Part shown: in pieces, positions 1-8,326 of the stretch
Layout: the number at the start of each line of letters is the position of its first letter
How positions within the stretch are numbered: the stretch's first letter is position 1
Origin: Spirosoma sp. 48-14
Lineage (GTDB): Bacteria > Bacteroidota > Bacteroidia > Cytophagales > Spirosomataceae
Assembly: GCF_001898575.1 (NCBI RefSeq)
Contig: NZ_MKUD01000045.1
Location: 141,382 to 205,381 of the forward strand
Length of the DNA stretch: 64,000 bases
Direction of reading: 5' to 3'
Position numbers and translations under genes: made by a program
The notes under the pieces: generated by a model
What the model was told of the DNA's origin: nothing
Databases searched by the model: none
The model's input: only the letters and a program-made list of their open reading frames with translations

Positions 1-1656
1 GAGTGGGTTGCCTTCTACGGATAATTCGGGTTCATCATCCGTACCGGGCGCAAAGGGTACAACAAGGGGGCGGAACCGTAAGGCTCCCGTAATGGCCGAT
101 CCCGACTGGTCGCCATTTGAGTTTGATTGCTGGGTGGATCGGTTTTCGTTGATCGTGCCACTAAAGCTTCCAAACACTTTCAGCCTGGGCAGAACCTGCC
201 GATCAATATTGATTCGGATTGAGCCCCGGTCAAAGGAAGAGTTCTTGATAATCCCCTGCTGGCTGAAATAATTGCCAGAGATTGAATATTTCGTTTTCTC
301 GTCGCCCCCAGAGAACGACAGCTGATGATCTTTCGTAATACCCTGTTGAATAATAAGATCCTGCCAGAAATAATCGGTTTTCAACAGATCCGGAATTTGG
401 GCCGACTTATAGACGGAGTCTCGCTTGCTATTGATGGCTCCTTCATTCGCATATTGGATAAAGTCAGGCGTATGGAGCACATCAATTTTCTTGGGCAGGT
501 AACTAAAGTCCATCCGAAACGAGTAGTTGAACTGATCTCTTTTCAACTTTCCCCGCTTCGTCGTTATCAATACCACCCCATTGGCCCCGCGCGACCCATA
601 GATGGCCGTTGACGAGGCATCTTTCAGAATTTCAATGGATTCAATGTCGTTGGGATTGATGGCAGCCAACGGATTCGTGGGAGGAACTGAGGACTCCCAG
701 AAGCTGGTGCCGGTGTTAGGCGAAAGACTCCGTTGGTCGGTTTCCACAGGATAGCCGTCCAGAATGATGAGTGGCTGGTTGGAGCCCGTTACCGAAGTCG
801 CCCCACGGATCAGGAAGGTCATGCCAGATCCGGGCGCACCCGAATTCTGAGTTATCTGTACCCCGGATACGCGCCCTTGTATGAGTTGATCGACCGATGT
901 TAACGGTTTGTCTTCATTGCCTTCTACCTTCAAACTGGCTACTGAACCTGTCACATCGCTTTTCTTCAATTCGCCGTATCCAACAACCACTACCTCATCC
1001 AGTGATTTCTCATCTTCCAGGAGCGTCACATTGACCAGAATACGGTTTCCGACCGCAACTTCTTTGGGCGTGTATCCAACAAAACTGAAAACGAGCGTGG
1101 CATTGCCGTTGGGGATACTCAGGCTATATTTCCCTTTATTATTGGTCGTAGTACCCCGTGACGTTCCCTTAACGACGACACTGACGCCCGGTAATTCTTC
1201 GCCTTTTGCATCCGTAACCGACCCTGTTACGGTAATATCGGTAGCGAGGAGCGGGTCCAGTTCTTGTTCTGGCGTATCGATAAAACCCGTATCCGGTGCC
1301 CGGCTCAGCAAAATCTGGCTACCCGAAACCTCGTATTTGATCCTGAGCGGAGTTAAGATTTCGAGAAGGACGTCAGAAAGCCGCTTTTGCTGGGCCAGGA
1401 TGGTGATTTTACGGGCTGACTGAATCAGCTCAGGGCTATACATAAAACTGACACCAGCTACTTTTTCAATCTTTGTCAACACCGCCGATATCGGCTGTTG
1501 TCGACTTTGCAGGGTTACCGTCCGCTCAAGCACTTCCTGAGCATGACTATCGTGGGCCAGTGCCATGCCCCCCACCAGCATGGTTATTAGGAGTTGAAGA
1601 AGACTGATCTTCATGATTTTTTTAACAAAATCACCCGGAGGTATCGTTAATTTCAT
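1..1656 (-). CDS. SusC/RagA-family TonB-dependent receptor with STN domain (3' part outside window)
   Basis: This is an outer-membrane receptor that imports oligomers or chelates using TonB energy. Reading leftwards from ATG at 1656 (an in-frame ATG at 1614 is an alternative), 552 codons lie in the window and the frame is still open at base 1. A signal peptide (LLQLLITMLVGGMALAHDSHA) is followed by an STN secretin/TonB short N-terminal domain, a carboxypeptidase-regulatory-like beta domain (VTGSVTDAKGEELPGVSVVV), a DEVVVVGYG box, a plug domain and the start of the barrel. The STN domain is the part that talks to a FecR anti-sigma factor, and fecR and an ECF sigma gene lie directly upstream on the same strand. 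A SusD partner would be expected beyond base 1. The substrate cannot be told from this part. Confidence 0.93.
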   Translation of the reverse strand, partial: MKLTIPPGDFVKKIMKISLLQLLITMLVGGMALAHDSHAQEVLERTVTLQSRQQPISAVLTKIEKVAGVSFMYSPELIQSARKITILAQQKRLSDVLLEILTPLRIKYEVSGSQILLSRAPDTGFIDTPEQELDPLLATDITVTGSVTDAKGEELPGVSVVVKGTSRGTTTNNKGKYSLSIPNGNATLVFSFVGYTPKEVAVGNRILVNVTLLEDEKSLDEVVVVGYGELKKSDVTGSVASLKVEGNEDKPLTSVDQLIQGRVSGVQITQNSGAPGSGMTFLIRGATSVTGSNQPLIILDGYPVETDQRSLSPNTGTSFWESSVPPTNPLAAINPNDIESIEILKDASSTAIYGSRGANGVVLITTKRGKLKRDQFNYSFRMDFSYLPKKIDVLHTPDFIQYANEGAINSKRDSVYKSAQIPDLLKTDYFWQDLIIQQGITKDHQLSFSGGDEKTKYSISGNYFSQQGIIKNSSFDRGSIRINIDRQVLPRLKVFGSFSGTINENRSTQQSNSNGDQSGSAITGALRFRPLVVPFAPGTDDEPELSVEGNPL

Positions 1657-1753
1657 ACTTTTGATTGTTTTGCTGGATTCTGGAAAATTTGGCAAAATGA
1701 AACCCTGCATCCTTAACAGGACGTTCGTTTAGCTGCGACAAATGGGGCTTCGG

Positions 1754-1788
1754 GGTGAATGATGCTGGAACATCATTCACCTTTTTTT
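1754..1788 (+). terminator. Rho-independent terminator facing the plus strand, between fecR and susC
   Basis: An 11-bp perfect stem (GGTGAATGATG at 1754-1764, CATCATTCACC at 1771-1781) with loop CTGGAA is followed by seven T residues on the plus strand. Both neighbouring genes run on the minus strand, where this hairpin is preceded by A residues and followed by CCCCGAAG, so it would not be a normal terminator for them. It would stop a transcript antisense to susC. Confidence 0.6.
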
Positions 1789-1849
1789 ATGGTGTCTGAT
1801 CAGGAGGAGTTCGTCTGTATGGTCATGCCAATGGTAAGGTCAGGTTCAG

Positions 1850-2977
1850 TTAGTTGCACGGTTTGCCGCTGACAACAATCTGGCCATCGGTCACTACGTA
1901 CTTGGCCTCAATGATCGAGCAAATCCAGTTTAGTTTTGTAAAAAGAGGTTCATCCTCGAGGGTAGCCGTGATGCTGCAGGAGGCCATTACTTCTTCGTCG
2001 AAGACGATATCGACTCCGTAAGCATTTTCCAGTGTCGCAAAGACCTGGTTGATAGGCGTTCCTGAAAATTTAAAATGCTGGTTTTCAATTGGGATGGACA
2101 GTAACGTTGGCGAATCGACAAGGTTTCGGGTAAGGCGTACCTCCGATCGGTGGAACGTTGCCTGCTGATTCGGTAAAAGAACCATTCCTGTAAGCTCCCG
2201 GCTATTTTTCAGAACAGGTGCCCGCTGATCGCTCTGGGCGAAAACAGCTACTTTGCCACTCTTGACCACGACGTCTACATTGGCCTGGCTGGCAAAAGCG
2301 CGAATGCTGAAGCTGGTACCCAGCACCTTGGTTACCAGCTCATTGGCATATACGAAAAACGGTTTATTTGCATTTTTGGCCACTTCAAAGAACGCTTCAC
2401 CACTCAGGTAGACTTCCCGATTGGGGCCCTTAAATTCGGGTGGGTAGCTTAAGCGGCTATTGGTGAATAAAACGACCGAGCTATGATCTGGAAGCCATAC
2501 GGTCATGGGCTTACTTCGCTCATTGACGACTTCCTTTAGGACGCCCTTGTGGCGGGCAATCTGATCTGCGTAAACATAAGTCGAGACGCCCTGCTGTGTT
2601 TGCCAGAAATAAATAAGGCCAGTTCCGATAATAAGAATGATTGATGCGGCAGCAACCCAGGCCGACTGTTTTCGGTTGATCCAGCTCCAGAACGGATAAA
2701 TCGTTGCAGATGATTGTTTTTCCGAGTCGACAAGCTGTTCTTTGGCTTTGGCCAATGCCAGCTCTACCCGCTGGCTGATGTAGTCATCCGAGTAAGAAAC
2801 AGGCTTGTCCTGCAGGCTGATCAGAATGGTACGGGCTTCATCTACTAACGTTATACGGGTAGGGTCTGTGTTCAGCCATTGTTCCCAGTACGCGTTATCG
2901 ACTTGTCCAGCACTTAATACCCAATCCCGAAAACGAGGATTTTCCAGTAAATGCTGTAATTCTACAAGGTTCTTCAT
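1850..2977 (-). CDS. FecR-family anti-sigma factor
   Basis: This is an inner-membrane regulator that holds an ECF sigma factor inactive until a TonB receptor signals across the periplasm. The 375-residue protein has a cytoplasmic N-terminal region, one membrane segment (about residues 106-125, rich in V, A and I), a FecR domain (about 150-250, with LSGEAFFEVAKN and VKSGKVAVF) and a C-terminal DUF4974-like domain (about 305-375). It lies between the sigma factor gene (132 bp upstream) and the SusC receptor gene, the classic order for cell-surface signalling in Bacteroidota. The assignment rests on motif and order; the inducing ligand is unknown. Confidence 0.93.
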   Translation of the reverse strand: MKNLVELQHLLENPRFRDWVLSAGQVDNAYWEQWLNTDPTRITLVDEARTILISLQDKPVSYSDDYISQRVELALAKAKEQLVDSEKQSSATIYPFWSWINRKQSAWVAAASIILIIGTGLIYFWQTQQGVSTYVYADQIARHKGVLKEVVNERSKPMTVWLPDHSSVVLFTNSRLSYPPEFKGPNREVYLSGEAFFEVAKNANKPFFVYANELVTKVLGTSFSIRAFASQANVDVVVKSGKVAVFAQSDQRAPVLKNSRELTGMVLLPNQQATFHRSEVRLTRNLVDSPTLLSIPIENQHFKFSGTPINQVFATLENAYGVDIVFDEEVMASCSITATLEDEPLFTKLNWICSIIEAKYVVTDGQIVVSGKPCN

Positions 2978-3109
2978 AATAGCCGAAGACGCTCAATGGG
3001 CCTTCAATAGCTATTATCCGATTTGCAGCTACTGGATACTCACTTTTTTGTCTGTTTTTTTCAAAAAATAGCACGAAAGCATCAAACAAGGCAGGACTAA
3101 CCCGTTGGC

Positions 3110-3751
3110 TTACTCAAACAGAAGAAGTATCAGCGAAAGTAATACGGGTACTGGCCAATGCTGCCGAAGCTTGATTAACGCTCGTTGCAGCAGATTGCTC
3201 ACTGACTGGGGCTGAATAACCAGCAGTTGGGCAATCTCATCGACGGAAAGCCCCTGGTAATAGCGAAGGTAGAGCACCTCTCGCTGCCTTGCCGGTACTA
3301 ATGATAACAAATAGTCGAAAGTGTTTTCCCCTTCCTGATTCTCTACCTGGCTGATCCCTGTGTTTTCAACCCAGCTGTCAGGTGTCGAAAAATCAGTTGT
3401 CCAGTCGGTAAGCTGTTCGGAGCCCAGCCGTTTCAAATTTTTAAATAGCTGATGCCGGAAGGCCTTCATCAGATAGAACTTCACGGATGCTGTAGGGCCA
3501 ATAGAGTCGTGGTGCACCCAAAGGTGAATCAGTAAATCCTGTAGAGCATCTTCAACAAACTGGACATTAGGTGTAAATTTAAGTCCGTAGTGAATGAGTT
3601 GCCGGTAGTACGTGACGGAAATACGTGTAAAGGCCTGCTCATTTCCCGATCGAAAACTATCCCAGCAAAGCTGCTCATCATTTCTGGAAGGTCTGATACC
3701 ACTTTGGTTGCCATCATGCTGCTCAGATGCTTCCATACTTTTCAAGATCAT
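3110..3751 (-). CDS. ECF-type RNA polymerase sigma-70 factor
   Basis: This is an alternative sigma factor of about 213 residues. Region 2 (about 35-105, with DALQDLLIHLWVHHDS and the melting-type helix AFRHQLFKNLKR) and region 4 (about 150-200, with LPVRQREVLYLRYY-like sequence and VDEIAQLLVIQPQSVSNLLQ) are both present. An ATG five codons downstream (3736) is an alternative start. It heads the minus-strand group sigma - fecR - susC, so it probably drives the susC locus when released by FecR. No target promoter could be defined. Confidence 0.92.
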   Translation of the reverse strand: MILKSMEASEQHDGNQSGIRPSRNDEQLCWDSFRSGNEQAFTRISVTYYRQLIHYGLKFTPNVQFVEDALQDLLIHLWVHHDSIGPTASVKFYLMKAFRHQLFKNLKRLGSEQLTDWTTDFSTPDSWVENTGISQVENQEGENTFDYLLSLVPARQREVLYLRYYQGLSVDEIAQLLVIQPQSVSNLLQRALIKLRQHWPVPVLLSLILLLFE

Positions 3752-4424
3752 TCAGTGTCCTACAAAATAACTATCTTTTTAGAAATATACTCCTATTCTT
3801 TTGGCTTTTTCTACAGTAAAGATTCCTGTTTGTTCCCGCTTTTTGCAGGTCACAATGCCATTAACAGGCTATGTTCGTCGATTATATGCCTAGATATCTT
3901 TTCAATTTTATACACTTAGTCATAGGATCAGGGAGCTGATTTCAGACTCAATCCGGGGGCGCCGACGCTTACTTTTCCTCCTTTTAACGTCGTTTTTATT
4001 ACTCCTTCGCAACCCCACAAGTTCACTTATGCTCCCGCTGAAATTACTTCAACAGTACCTGCCACTTTGTTATTATTTAGATAGAGATCACTGCTTTTCG
4101 GACGAAGCTAAGTTTTCCTGTTTTTATCAATATTGTAGTATGATCCCATTTTCGGAACTTCTATACCTCAAGTCAGTTGCCCAGAACCGTCAGCCATTAT
4201 TACATCATGACCGGGGTAAACCCATGGGCGGTAGGCCCTGCACAAGAGCTTCCCCAGAAAGCTATTTTATTAATCAAAGCTGTTCATCGTATCTGGAGAA
4301 TTTCTAATTAATCATTCCAAAAATTACTCCGGTTTAAATAGTGGCACCATCTCTGTAAGATTCCCCTAGAAACTTTATATTGCTGGTTATTCGACCAGAT
4401 TCTGCAACAAATCAAGTTCATTTC
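3752..4424. other. Intergenic region without a convincing gene
   Basis: This 673-bp AT-rich gap lies between the divergent sigma factor and LytS-like kinase genes. A 92-codon frame at 4029-4307 has a composition unlike its neighbours (many Cys, Tyr and Ser, no domain-like pattern) and I do not call it. I saw no long hairpin and no convincing TAnnTTTG promoter with a -33 partner. The gap is longer than most here and could hold the promoters of both genes or the remains of a lost 5' domain of the kinase. Confidence 0.5.
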
Positions 4425-5837
4425 ATGCATTTTACGACCTGGAACCTGCTGTTTACAGGCATGGTCAGCTCGATTTTATTGCTTAACCTCGTGCAGTGGA
4501 ATATCTACCGCGAACGGATCTATGGGTTGTATGCCGTTTATATGCTGGCCTGGCTGGTGTACTTCGGTCTTCGGCTCAACGGCATTTATGTATATACTTC
4601 ACCCAGTATGCAGAATTTCGTTCGTGGCACTGCTCCCATGCTGGCGTATGTTATCTACTTCGATTTCATCGATGCACTGGTCAACCTACAGAGCACCATT
4701 CCGTTTCTGTTGAAACTGTTTCGGATTGGCCGGATTGTCATTCTAGCCTACGTCTTACTAATTGGCCTTCTGTGTTTTGGTTACTGGAATGAGGCTATCT
4801 TCAATAGTGCACACACGGTCATCCGGTTGCTCATCATTGCTTTAGCCACCTACGCCATTCCCAAAATCAATCGGCTGGAAGGCACCGTGCCCCGCTACCT
4901 GGCCCTGGGCTCTGGTTTACTTCTACTAGGAGCGATTGCCTCCATGGTTATGTCAATTGGTGAAGTGTATAAGCTGAACCCGGATTCGTTCCTATACTCG
5001 CCGTTGAGCTATCTGGAGTTTGGAATTCTTGGCGAATTGATCTGTTTTACTCTCCTTCTGGGCTACCGTCAGCGACGGGGAGCTATCCAAAGTGCCATCA
5101 TCGAACAGGAGCTAGCTCGCGAACGGGAACAACACCACCGGGAGCAGGTTGAAGCCGAACTGGAGAACGAAAAACTCCAACAGCAGATGTCGGCCGTTCA
5201 AATGAAGGCCCTTCGGTCGCAGATGAACCCCCACTTTCTGTATAACTCACTGAATGCCATCCGCTTGTTCGTTCTCCAAAACGATAGCGACAATGCCGAC
5301 AAGTTTCTGGTAAAGTTTTCCCGGTTGATGCGGCTGATTCTGGAAAACTCCCGCCAGGAGTGGGTGACCCTGGCCAGCGAACTCGAACAGTTGGAACTTT
5401 ACCTCGAACTCGAACAGCTTCGGTTTGACAATAAGTTCGATTTTTCAGTTGAAACCGATGCGACAATTGCGCAGGAGAGCGTTTCAATTCCTCCCATGAT
5501 TATTCAGCCGTATATCGAAAACTCGATCCTGCATGGTATCGCGCATAAACCCAGCAGAGGACATATACACGTCTCCGTTCGACAGAATGGAGCAGGGTTA
5601 CAATGTATTGTCGAAGATGATGGGGTCGGGCGCCAGAAAGCGAGTGAGTTAAAAAGCCGAACGGTTTCGTCGCACAAAAGTGTTGGCCTGAAAGTAACCG
5701 AAGAACGGCTCCAGCTCATCAGTCAGCAGACAGGCAAGCAAAGTGCTGTAACCATCATCGATAAAGCAAGCGCAGAAAATCAACCAACTGGCACCATCGT
5801 TGCTATTCAATTGCCCCTGATGACTGTAAAAGTTTGA
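4425..5837 (+). CDS. LytS-type sensor histidine kinase with 7TMR-DISM-like membrane region
   Basis: This is a membrane histidine kinase of the His_kinase (PF06580) class. I start it at ATG 4425; a TTG at 4380 would add 15 residues. The first 200 residues hold about six or seven membrane helices in a 7TMR-DISM pattern, followed by a charged coiled coil (EQELAREREQHHREQVEAE) and the phospho-acceptor box MNPHFLYNSLNAI with His270. The N-box (IENSILHG) and G-box (VEDDGVGR, then SVGLKVTEERL) follow. Most 7TMR-DISM kinases carry a periplasmic DISMED2 domain before the helices; here it is missing. No LytTR response regulator lies next to it, so the partner is elsewhere. The signal sensed is unknown. 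Confidence 0.9.
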   Translation: MHFTTWNLLFTGMVSSILLLNLVQWNIYRERIYGLYAVYMLAWLVYFGLRLNGIYVYTSPSMQNFVRGTAPMLAYVIYFDFIDALVNLQSTIPFLLKLFRIGRIVILAYVLLIGLLCFGYWNEAIFNSAHTVIRLLIIALATYAIPKINRLEGTVPRYLALGSGLLLLGAIASMVMSIGEVYKLNPDSFLYSPLSYLEFGILGELICFTLLLGYRQRRGAIQSAIIEQELAREREQHHREQVEAELENEKLQQQMSAVQMKALRSQMNPHFLYNSLNAIRLFVLQNDSDNADKFLVKFSRLMRLILENSRQEWVTLASELEQLELYLELEQLRFDNKFDFSVETDATIAQESVSIPPMIIQPYIENSILHGIAHKPSRGHIHVSVRQNGAGLQCIVEDDGVGRQKASELKSRTVSSHKSVGLKVTEERLQLISQQTGKQSAVTIIDKASAENQPTGTIVAIQLPLMTVKV

Positions 5838-5974
5838 TTAAATCTGCAGTAAAAACTATCCAATAAAAACGTTTAAAGCACATTGTCTAGAATACCTTAG
5901 AAAATGCCATAAAAATCCGTATTTCAAGCGAACAGTCAATCAGCAGAAGCAATTGATCTATGAGCGATGACATA

Positions 5975-8044
5975 CTACGCAGCCAACGGAATTTGTACGT
6001 TTACCTGCGTGCCGCCCTGTTCGCGGTTGGCGATCTGGCAGGTGCCACCCAGCCGCTCCAGACGCGATTGAATGTTCTGTAGGCCAATACCGTTTCTCGC
6101 TTTTCCAGAAACAATACCCTGTCCATCGTCCTGAACGGTTAGGGCCAGAATTCCATTCTGACGGGCCAGCGTAATATCGGCCTGACGCGCTTTGGCATGC
6201 TTAAGAATGTTGTTGACCAGTTCGAGCGTGATGGCGTAGAGTTCATAAGCCGTTTTCCCGCGCACATCCTCCCCCGACTCTTCTACAGCTAGCTGAAACT
6301 TCGTACGATTCTGGACATTCAATGTATCGGTCAGCTTGATAAGGGCAGCCTGCAATCCCTGCTTTTCCAGAATTTCCGGCATGAGATTATGCGAGATCGC
6401 CCGAATATCGTCGTACACCTCACCCAGATGATCCAGCAACCGGTTGTGCTCTCGAAGTTGCTGATCGTCGAAGCTGTCGGTATCGAAGGCCTCAAATCGC
6501 CATTTCAGGGCCGACACTTTGGCGGCTACACTGTCGTGCAATTCACTGGCTACCCGCTTCCGTTCGATGGTCTGGCCGCGATAAAGGGCCGCTTCAATCT
6601 CTGCGTTCTTTTGCGAAAGTTCTTCATTTTTAACCTTCAACTGCCGATTCGACCAGAACACATACCCCAGAATACCCGCAGCCGCAACCAGCAGGGCAAT
6701 CAGAAAATTGCGGAGTTGTTCGAGTTTATCGTTTTCCAGCGACTGAATCCGGGCTTCCTGCTCGGCCTGTTTCAGCCGAACCCCCTGCTGTTTTTTCTCA
6801 AATTCATAGGTCATGCTGGCAACCGTTGCCTTTTGCATAGCCTCTTCATTGAGCATGGTATCAGCTTCTGCCTTGTACCATTTATAATACGTAAGTGCCT
6901 TCACTGGCTGGCCCAAGTGGTCGTAGGCTTCGGCCAATTGCCGGATATATTCCGTTCGTTCGGGACGCATCTCTTTCACGCCCTTTGTCCAGTCGAGACC
7001 AACTTTAGCCGAAGCAGCCGCTTTATCGTACTGTTTTAAAGCCAGATATATCTTCCCGAAATTACTCTGCGCGTTGTGCTCAACAGCATCCTGGACATCT
7101 TCCACGGTCTTCCGATAAGTTTCCTGGGCCCGTTTGCTGTACGCTAGTGCCTTATCATACTGCTTAAGCTCAATATACAACCGTCCGGTTATGCCATAGG
7201 CTCTGGCCAGTGAAGCTGGCTGATAGGGGTCAGAGTAGGCCTTTACCAACCCTAGCATGAGCGGTAACGCTTTGGCATACTGCCCTTTGCGTTCCATAAT
7301 TTCCGCCTGCCGACCCGTCAGGAAGTACTGTACCATCTGATCGTTTAATCGCTTGGCAACGGCCTTAGCTTCGGTAAAACAGGCCATAGCTTCGTCGTAG
7401 CGATTGAGTTTAATGTATACAGCCCCCAGATTGGGCAACGTCGACCGTAAGCCTTTCCAGTCCTGAATCTTCTCCTGAAGGCGTCGGGCATTCAGCCAGA
7501 GGTTAATAGCTCCTACATAGTTTCCTTCGCCCATTTTCATGATCGCCATTTCGTTGTAAGCTTGCGCTTCCCATTTCTGGTCGTGTCCCTGCTGAAATTT
7601 TTTCAACGACTGCTCCAGAAGAGTCCGCGCCTGAGGCAGCTTGTCCATGATGTTTTCATAGAGTTGCGCCCGTCGTAAATACACTTGCCCCTCCAGCGAT
7701 AAATCATGAATGGTCGTAGCCATTTTCAACGCTGTGTCCAACTGAGCATGGGCCGATTTAGTATTGGACAGGTAATCAGCTTCGATTCGGGCCAGCGCGA
7801 GTCGGGCGCGGATCTCTCCTGGCTTATAAGCTACTTTTTGGGCCACCTGCATCGCCTGCATGAGTGTTTGTCGAGCTAGTGAATCGTACCCATTCCACCA
7901 CAGGTTGGTTGCCAGTTCGTGCATCGTTTTTACACGATTACTATCGGCAGGCAATTTGGTTAGCTGGGTCTTTAACGAATCAATGATAGGATTCTGTGCA
8001 ACAGCCATCGTACAGCTCAGGCAGAGAAAGAAGAGGTAGCGCAT
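5975..8044 (-). CDS. TPR-repeat sensor histidine kinase (HisKA_3/NarX-LiaS type)
   Basis: This is a two-component kinase with a large periplasmic tetratricopeptide sensor. I start it at ATG 8044, which begins a clean signal peptide (MRYLFFLCLSCTMAVAQ); a start 25 codons earlier at 8119 would translate a hairpin repeat. About residues 20-420 contain tandem TPR helices (patterns such as AYNEMAIMKMGEGNYVGAI and RYDEAMACFTEAKAVAKR). A coiled coil and one membrane helix (NFLIALLVAAAGILGYVFW) come next, then the HisKA_3 box ERKRVASELHDSVAAK with the phosphorylated His, and a HATPase domain ending GIGLQNIQSRLERLGG. No response regulator is adjacent. The architecture is common in Bacteroidota; the ligand is unknown. 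Confidence 0.92.
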   Translation of the reverse strand: MRYLFFLCLSCTMAVAQNPIIDSLKTQLTKLPADSNRVKTMHELATNLWWNGYDSLARQTLMQAMQVAQKVAYKPGEIRARLALARIEADYLSNTKSAHAQLDTALKMATTIHDLSLEGQVYLRRAQLYENIMDKLPQARTLLEQSLKKFQQGHDQKWEAQAYNEMAIMKMGEGNYVGAINLWLNARRLQEKIQDWKGLRSTLPNLGAVYIKLNRYDEAMACFTEAKAVAKRLNDQMVQYFLTGRQAEIMERKGQYAKALPLMLGLVKAYSDPYQPASLARAYGITGRLYIELKQYDKALAYSKRAQETYRKTVEDVQDAVEHNAQSNFGKIYLALKQYDKAAASAKVGLDWTKGVKEMRPERTEYIRQLAEAYDHLGQPVKALTYYKWYKAEADTMLNEEAMQKATVASMTYEFEKKQQGVRLKQAEQEARIQSLENDKLEQLRNFLIALLVAAAGILGYVFWSNRQLKVKNEELSQKNAEIEAALYRGQTIERKRVASELHDSVAAKVSALKWRFEAFDTDSFDDQQLREHNRLLDHLGEVYDDIRAISHNLMPEILEKQGLQAALIKLTDTLNVQNRTKFQLAVEESGEDVRGKTAYELYAITLELVNNILKHAKARQADITLARQNGILALTVQDDGQGIVSGKARNGIGLQNIQSRLERLGGTCQIANREQGGTQVNVQIPLAA

Positions 8045-8050
8045 GGGGGA

Positions 8051-8174
8051 AAAGAGCGAAGGAGCGAACGAGTGAACGAGCGGATGGAGGGTGCGCGATA
8101 AGGCCAATAAGCTAGACAACTACCTCATTAGTAAAGCCTTTCCGTTCTTTCACTCGTTCGCTCTTTCACTCTTT
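8051..8174. repeat. Intergenic inverted repeat, 8-nt periodic arms (GAAAGAGY type)
   Basis: The left arm at 8051-8081 and right arm at 8144-8174 are 31 nt each and nearly complementary (about 27 of 31 positions). The arms are made of 8-nt words close to GAAAGAGC/GAACGAGT. The element begins 7 bp upstream of the chosen start of the TPR kinase. Arms built of similar words occur at 42843-42934 and 62921-62950. Confidence 0.8.
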
Positions 8175-8326
8175 ACGTAAATCTACAGGTTTTCCTATAG
8201 ATACAAAATATAGGTTTTTCTGAACGGAAATCCGGGCATTTCCCGATTTCCCACCGAGGCCCCATCCGCCAACTTTGTATCAGTCAAAACGACAACAACT
8301 TTTCACCTCAAGATAGATACGAAATC

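Noticed and set aside
4029..4307. 92-codon plus-strand frame upstream of the LytS-like kinase
   Set aside because: Composition is unlike other genes here (Cys and Tyr rich, no hydrophobic pattern or domain), and the frame is no longer than chance in this AT-rich gap.
8045..8119. Longer N-terminus for the TPR kinase
   Set aside because: The extra 25 codons read a hairpin arm and would place the signal peptide in the interior.
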